Origin: an uncultured Bulleidia sp.
GTDB lineage: Bacteria > Bacillota_I > Bacilli_A > Erysipelotrichales > Erysipelotrichaceae
Assembly (NCBI GenBank): GCA_934754415.1
Contig: CAKVIS010000036.1
Coordinates: 1 to 18,284 of the forward strand
Length of the DNA: 18,284 nt
Direction of reading: 5' to 3'
Of the stretch, positions 15,201 through 18,284 are shown piece by piece. A program made the position numbers and the translations under genes. The notes beneath the pieces are model-generated. The model had not been told where the DNA came from and searched no databases. It saw only the letters and a program-made list of their open reading frames with translations. Position 1 is the first letter of the stretch. The number at the start of each line of letters is the position of its first letter.

Positions 15201-15806
15201 ATGGAAAACTACGAAGAAAGAATTCTAAGAAAGATACAGGAAGATGTTAATTCCAATGCATCACTTGTAAAGGAGCTTGTACAATCTGAAACAGATTCTT
15301 TACATGATGATCAATTATCTTTCTATAAAGAAGGTCTGAAGAAGGAGACTGATACATATCTCGAAAAGGAATTGAGCGAATTACGTCTGTATGCTGCTAC
15401 TAAATCCAGCAGAGATAAAATGGACACAAAAAAGAAGCTGCTGGCTTTGAGACAGCATCTTTCAAATGCATTATTTGATGAAGTAAGAAATAAATTGCAA
15501 CAGTTCCGTTCTTCCGCAGACTATGCAACATATTTAAAATCAAGACTGGATTATTTACAGATAACAGACTCTGGTGTGTTTTTCTGTGATAAAGACGATA
15601 TGAAGCTTCTTCAGTCCTTTCTTGATGAAAAAGGATATACAAACCCGCTGGAACAGACATATATGTCTTTAGGTGGTTTTAAATATCGTGATGAAACTCT
15701 GGGAACTGAATATACATGTTCCTTAGAGGAATCATTGGAAAATGAAATGGAATGGTTCAGAAATCATTCCGGATTTAAACTGACAGAAAGTGAGGAGAAC
15801 AAATGA
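15201..15806 (+). CDS. ntpE: V-type ATPase peripheral stalk subunit E
   Basis: A 201-residue protein with a long charged N-terminal helix (about 1-100, rich in E, K, Q) and a compact C-terminal half, as in subunit E, which joins the top of the A3B3 head to the stalk. Similarity is weak, as is usual for this subunit; the call rests on length, helix pattern and position directly before subunit A. GAGGTG at 15191-15196 serves the ATG 4 bases downstream. The stop shares ATGA with ntpA. Confidence 0.82.
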   Translation: MENYEERILRKIQEDVNSNASLVKELVQSETDSLHDDQLSFYKEGLKKETDTYLEKELSELRLYAATKSSRDKMDTKKKLLALRQHLSNALFDEVRNKLQQFRSSADYATYLKSRLDYLQITDSGVFFCDKDDMKLLQSFLDEKGYTNPLEQTYMSLGGFKYRDETLGTEYTCSLEESLENEMEWFRNHSGFKLTESEENK

Positions 15807-17554
15807 GTGATGTAATTTATTCTATCAATGGTTCTGTTATCTCTGTCTTACATGCTAAAAATCTGGCCATGAGAGAAATGGTCTATGTAGGTGAAAAAAA
15901 GTTACTTGGTGAGGTGATTCGTATTGGTGACGACAGAACAATGATCCAGGTATATGAATCCACTACAGGATTAAAACCAGGTGAGGCTGTCATTGGTACA
16001 GGCAGTCTTCTGAACGCAACACTTGGCCCGGGTATTCTGAGAAACATTTATGATGGTATTGAAAGACCTCTGGAAAAAATAGCTGAAGAACAAGGCGCAT
16101 TTATTTCTGAAGGTAAAACAATTCCAAGTCTTGATGAAGAAAAGAAATGGGATGTCACAATGAAAATCAAGGAAGGCGATGTTGTTACTTCCGGTCAGAT
16201 TTTTGCAACATGCCCTGAGACTTCTCTGATTGAACACCGTTCTTTAATTCCGGTAGGGATTAAGGGAAAGGTAGTCAAAGCAGTCAGCGATGGTGCCTAT
16301 ACTGTAAAGGACGTTCTTGCTGTCATTGAAGACGAGAGTACACATGAACAGAAAGAAGTAACTCTTATGCAGAAATGGGCTATTCGTACTCCAAGACCTA
16401 TCAAAGGACGAGAGCCTATTACAATGCCATTAATCACAGGACAGCGTGTTGTAGATACAATGTTCCCAATTGCCAAAGGTGGTTCCAGTGCACTTCCTGG
16501 TGGATTTGGTGCAGGTAAAACGATGATGCAGCATCAGATTGCCAAATGGTGTGATGCAGATATTATCATTTACGTTGGCTGCGGTGAACGTGGTAACGAA
16601 ATGACACAGGCTCTGGAAGAATTCTCTGAACTGACAGACCCTAAGAGCGGTAAGCCATTATTAGACAGAACTGTATTGATTGCCAATACTTCCAATATGC
16701 CGGTTGCTGCACGTGAAGCATCTATTTATACAGCTGTAACAATCGCTGAATATTACAGAGACATGGGTTACCATTGTGCATTAATGGCTGACTCTACTTC
16801 TCGTTGGGCAGAGGCATTAAGAGAAATTTCCGGTCGTCTGGAAGAAATGCCTGCAGAAGAAGGATTCCCTGCGTATCTTCCTTCCCGTATTGCACAGTTC
16901 TATGAACGTGCAGGGTATGTTGACACATTATCTGGTCAGAAAGGTTCTGTCACTTTAATTGGTGCAGTTTCTCCTCAGGGTGGTGATTTCTCTGAACCTG
17001 TCACTTCCAATACAAAACGTTTTGTACGTTGCTTCTGGGCTCTGGATAAGGCTCTGGCCTATGCAAGACATTATCCATCCATGAACTGGACAGATTCCTA
17101 TTCTGAATATATTGATGATCTTTCTCATTGGTATACACAGAATGTAGCCCATGATTTCCTGGACCTTCGTGCTGAAATGCAGGAGATTCTTCATGAAGAA
17201 TCCAACCTGATGGAAGTTGTAAAACTGATTGGATCTGATGTTTTACCTGAAGATCAGAAGCTGACTCTGGAAATTGCACGTGTTATTCGTGTTGGTTTCC
17301 TGCAGCAGAATGCCTTCCATAAAGACGATACTTCTGTAAGTATGGAAAAGCAGTATAAGATGCTAAAGACCATTGATTACCTGCGCAGAGCATGTTCTCA
17401 GCTGGTAGAGAAACATATTCCTGTTTCTTTAATGACACAGACAGGTATCTTTGAAAAAGTCATTTCTATCAAATATGATGTTCCAAATGATAACGTGGCT
17501 TTATTAGATACTTATCCAGATAAGATTGATGCCGCTTTGGCTACAGTGAAATAA
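15803..17554 (+). CDS. ntpA: V-type ATPase catalytic subunit A
   Basis: The 583-residue catalytic subunit. Walker A is GGFGAGKT (233-240). Other family markers are GPGILRNIYDGIERPL, the non-homologous insert region (about 110-190) that sets V/A-type A subunits apart from F-type beta, PLITGQRVVDTMFPIAKGG, YVGCGERGNEM with the catalytic Glu in the ERGNE motif, and LMADSTSRWAEALREISGRLEEMP. Full length is present. The start overlaps the ntpE stop (ATGA), with AGTGAGGAG upstream. It forms the head A3B3 with the next gene. Confidence 0.98.
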   Translation: MSDVIYSINGSVISVLHAKNLAMREMVYVGEKKLLGEVIRIGDDRTMIQVYESTTGLKPGEAVIGTGSLLNATLGPGILRNIYDGIERPLEKIAEEQGAFISEGKTIPSLDEEKKWDVTMKIKEGDVVTSGQIFATCPETSLIEHRSLIPVGIKGKVVKAVSDGAYTVKDVLAVIEDESTHEQKEVTLMQKWAIRTPRPIKGREPITMPLITGQRVVDTMFPIAKGGSSALPGGFGAGKTMMQHQIAKWCDADIIIYVGCGERGNEMTQALEEFSELTDPKSGKPLLDRTVLIANTSNMPVAAREASIYTAVTIAEYYRDMGYHCALMADSTSRWAEALREISGRLEEMPAEEGFPAYLPSRIAQFYERAGYVDTLSGQKGSVTLIGAVSPQGGDFSEPVTSNTKRFVRCFWALDKALAYARHYPSMNWTDSYSEYIDDLSHWYTQNVAHDFLDLRAEMQEILHEESNLMEVVKLIGSDVLPEDQKLTLEIARVIRVGFLQQNAFHKDDTSVSMEKQYKMLKTIDYLRRACSQLVEKHIPVSLMTQTGIFEKVISIKYDVPNDNVALLDTYPDKIDAALATVK

Positions 17555-17568
17555 GAAAGGAGCGTTTC

Positions 17569-18284
17569 ATGAGTTTACAACTATTAGGACTAAATGATGT
17601 GAAAGGTTCTTTGATTGCTTTAGATCATGTAAAAGATGTTTCCAACGAGGAAATGGTTTCCATTCAGTTAAAAGACGGTTCTACCCGTATGGGAAGAGTT
17701 GTTGAAATTGAAGGCGAGAAAGCCGTTGTACAGGTGTTTGAAGGTACAGACGGCATGTCTAAAGTGAATGTAAAGACAAAGCTTTTAGGTCATCCAATGG
17801 AACTTGGATTATCTAAAGAAATTCTTGGACGTACATTTAATGGTGTAGGCGAACCTATTGACGGATTAGGAAATGTATATCCTGATAAGTACGAAGACGT
17901 TAACGGCAAGCCGCTGAATCCAGTTTCTCGTGTATATCCTAGAAACTATATTCAGACAGGTATTTCTGCTATTGATGGCTTGAATACACTGATTCGTGGA
18001 CAAAAACTGCCTATCTTCTCTGGCTCTGGTCTTCCTCATGATCAGGTGGCTATCCAGATTGTACGTCAGGCAAAACTGACGGGTGAAGATGCAGAAAATT
18101 TCTGTATTGTATTCGGTGCAATGGGTGTTAAAAACGACGTTGCAGATATGTTCAGACGTTCTTTTGAAGAAACAGGTGTTATGGAAAAGGTTGTAATGTA
18201 TGTCAACCTTTCTGATGATTCCATTATCGAACGTATCATGACACCACGTTGTGCATTAACTGCTGCTGAATATCTGGCATATGA
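17569..18284 (+). CDS. ntpB: V-type ATPase subunit B, N-terminal part (cut by window end)
   Basis: An open frame of 238 codons plus 2 bases runs off the window end. The translation shows the regulatory nucleotide-binding B subunit: LGRTFNGVGEPIDGLG, the RNYIQTGISAIDGLNTLIRGQK segment, and FSGSGLPHD (150-158) in place of a Walker A loop, as expected for non-catalytic V-type B. AAAGGAG (17556-17562) is 6 bases before the ATG, and the gene follows ntpA by 14 bases. The rest of B, and probably subunit D, should follow downstream. Confidence 0.97.
   Translation, partial: MSLQLLGLNDVKGSLIALDHVKDVSNEEMVSIQLKDGSTRMGRVVEIEGEKAVVQVFEGTDGMSKVNVKTKLLGHPMELGLSKEILGRTFNGVGEPIDGLGNVYPDKYEDVNGKPLNPVSRVYPRNYIQTGISAIDGLNTLIRGQKLPIFSGSGLPHDQVAIQIVRQAKLTGEDAENFCIVFGAMGVKNDVADMFRRSFEETGVMEKVVMYVNLSDDSIIERIMTPRCALTAAEYLAY

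Noticed and set aside
1..18284. CRISPR arrays, insertion sequences, phage genes or attachment sites
   Set aside because: No repeated spacer-like units, transposase or integrase reading frames, or flanking duplications were seen; all genes fit core metabolism and operon order.

Overview
The window is an AT-rich, densely packed bacterial core-genome segment. Gene family choice, purine-rich AGGAGG-type ribosome binding sites, SigA-like promoters, T-rich intrinsic terminators and gene order all point to a low-GC Gram-positive anaerobe or fermenter. Co-occurrence of Rex with a V-type (not F-type) ATPase operon fits, for example, Erysipelotrichia or Clostridia, but this placement is an inference. 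I see no phage, IS, CRISPR or toxin-antitoxin content. All genes except one tRNA read on the + strand.

Layout. (1) 1-73: what looks like the 3' end of a 5S rRNA followed by an intrinsic terminator. (2) 72-4764: a promoter and a tightly coupled operon tsaE-tsaB-rimI-tsaD-(broken micro-ORF)-rex-asnS, closed by a 12-bp terminator. TsaE, TsaB and TsaD make the threonylcarbamoyl (t6A) tRNA modification; RimI is an N-acetyltransferase; Rex is the NADH/NAD+-sensing repressor; AsnS charges tRNA-Asn. (3) 4780-7370: an ABC-F ATPase (YdiF-like) and an MTA/SAH nucleosidase, with a terminator. (4) 7391-7537, minus strand: a tRNA-Ser(CGA) with its own terminator and extended -10 promoter. (5) 7560-9291: an M3-family oligoendopeptidase. 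(6) 9370-11107: a peptide-binding lipoprotein with its own promoter, an inverted/direct repeat cluster upstream and a double hairpin terminator. (7) 11113-end: a V-type ATPase operon in the order G/H-C-I-K-F-E-A-B (ntpF-C-I-K-G-E-A-B), preceded by a perfect 17-bp palindrome resembling a Rex operator; subunit B runs off the window.

How the parts fit. The first operon matches the Bacillus ydiBCDE-ydiF-rex neighbourhood, with asnS placed between rex and the ydiF-like gene. The peptidase and the peptide-binding lipoprotein could together serve peptide uptake and degradation. The V-ATPase would couple ATP to ion movement. The palindrome upstream of it suggests, but does not prove, that redox state read by Rex could set its expression. 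No wholly new system is evident. The best leads are that palindrome, a decayed zinc-ribbon-like micro-ORF before rex, a terminator sitting almost on the ABC-F ribosome binding site, a repeat cluster before the lipoprotein gene, and a rotor subunit whose first hairpin has lost the usual family look.
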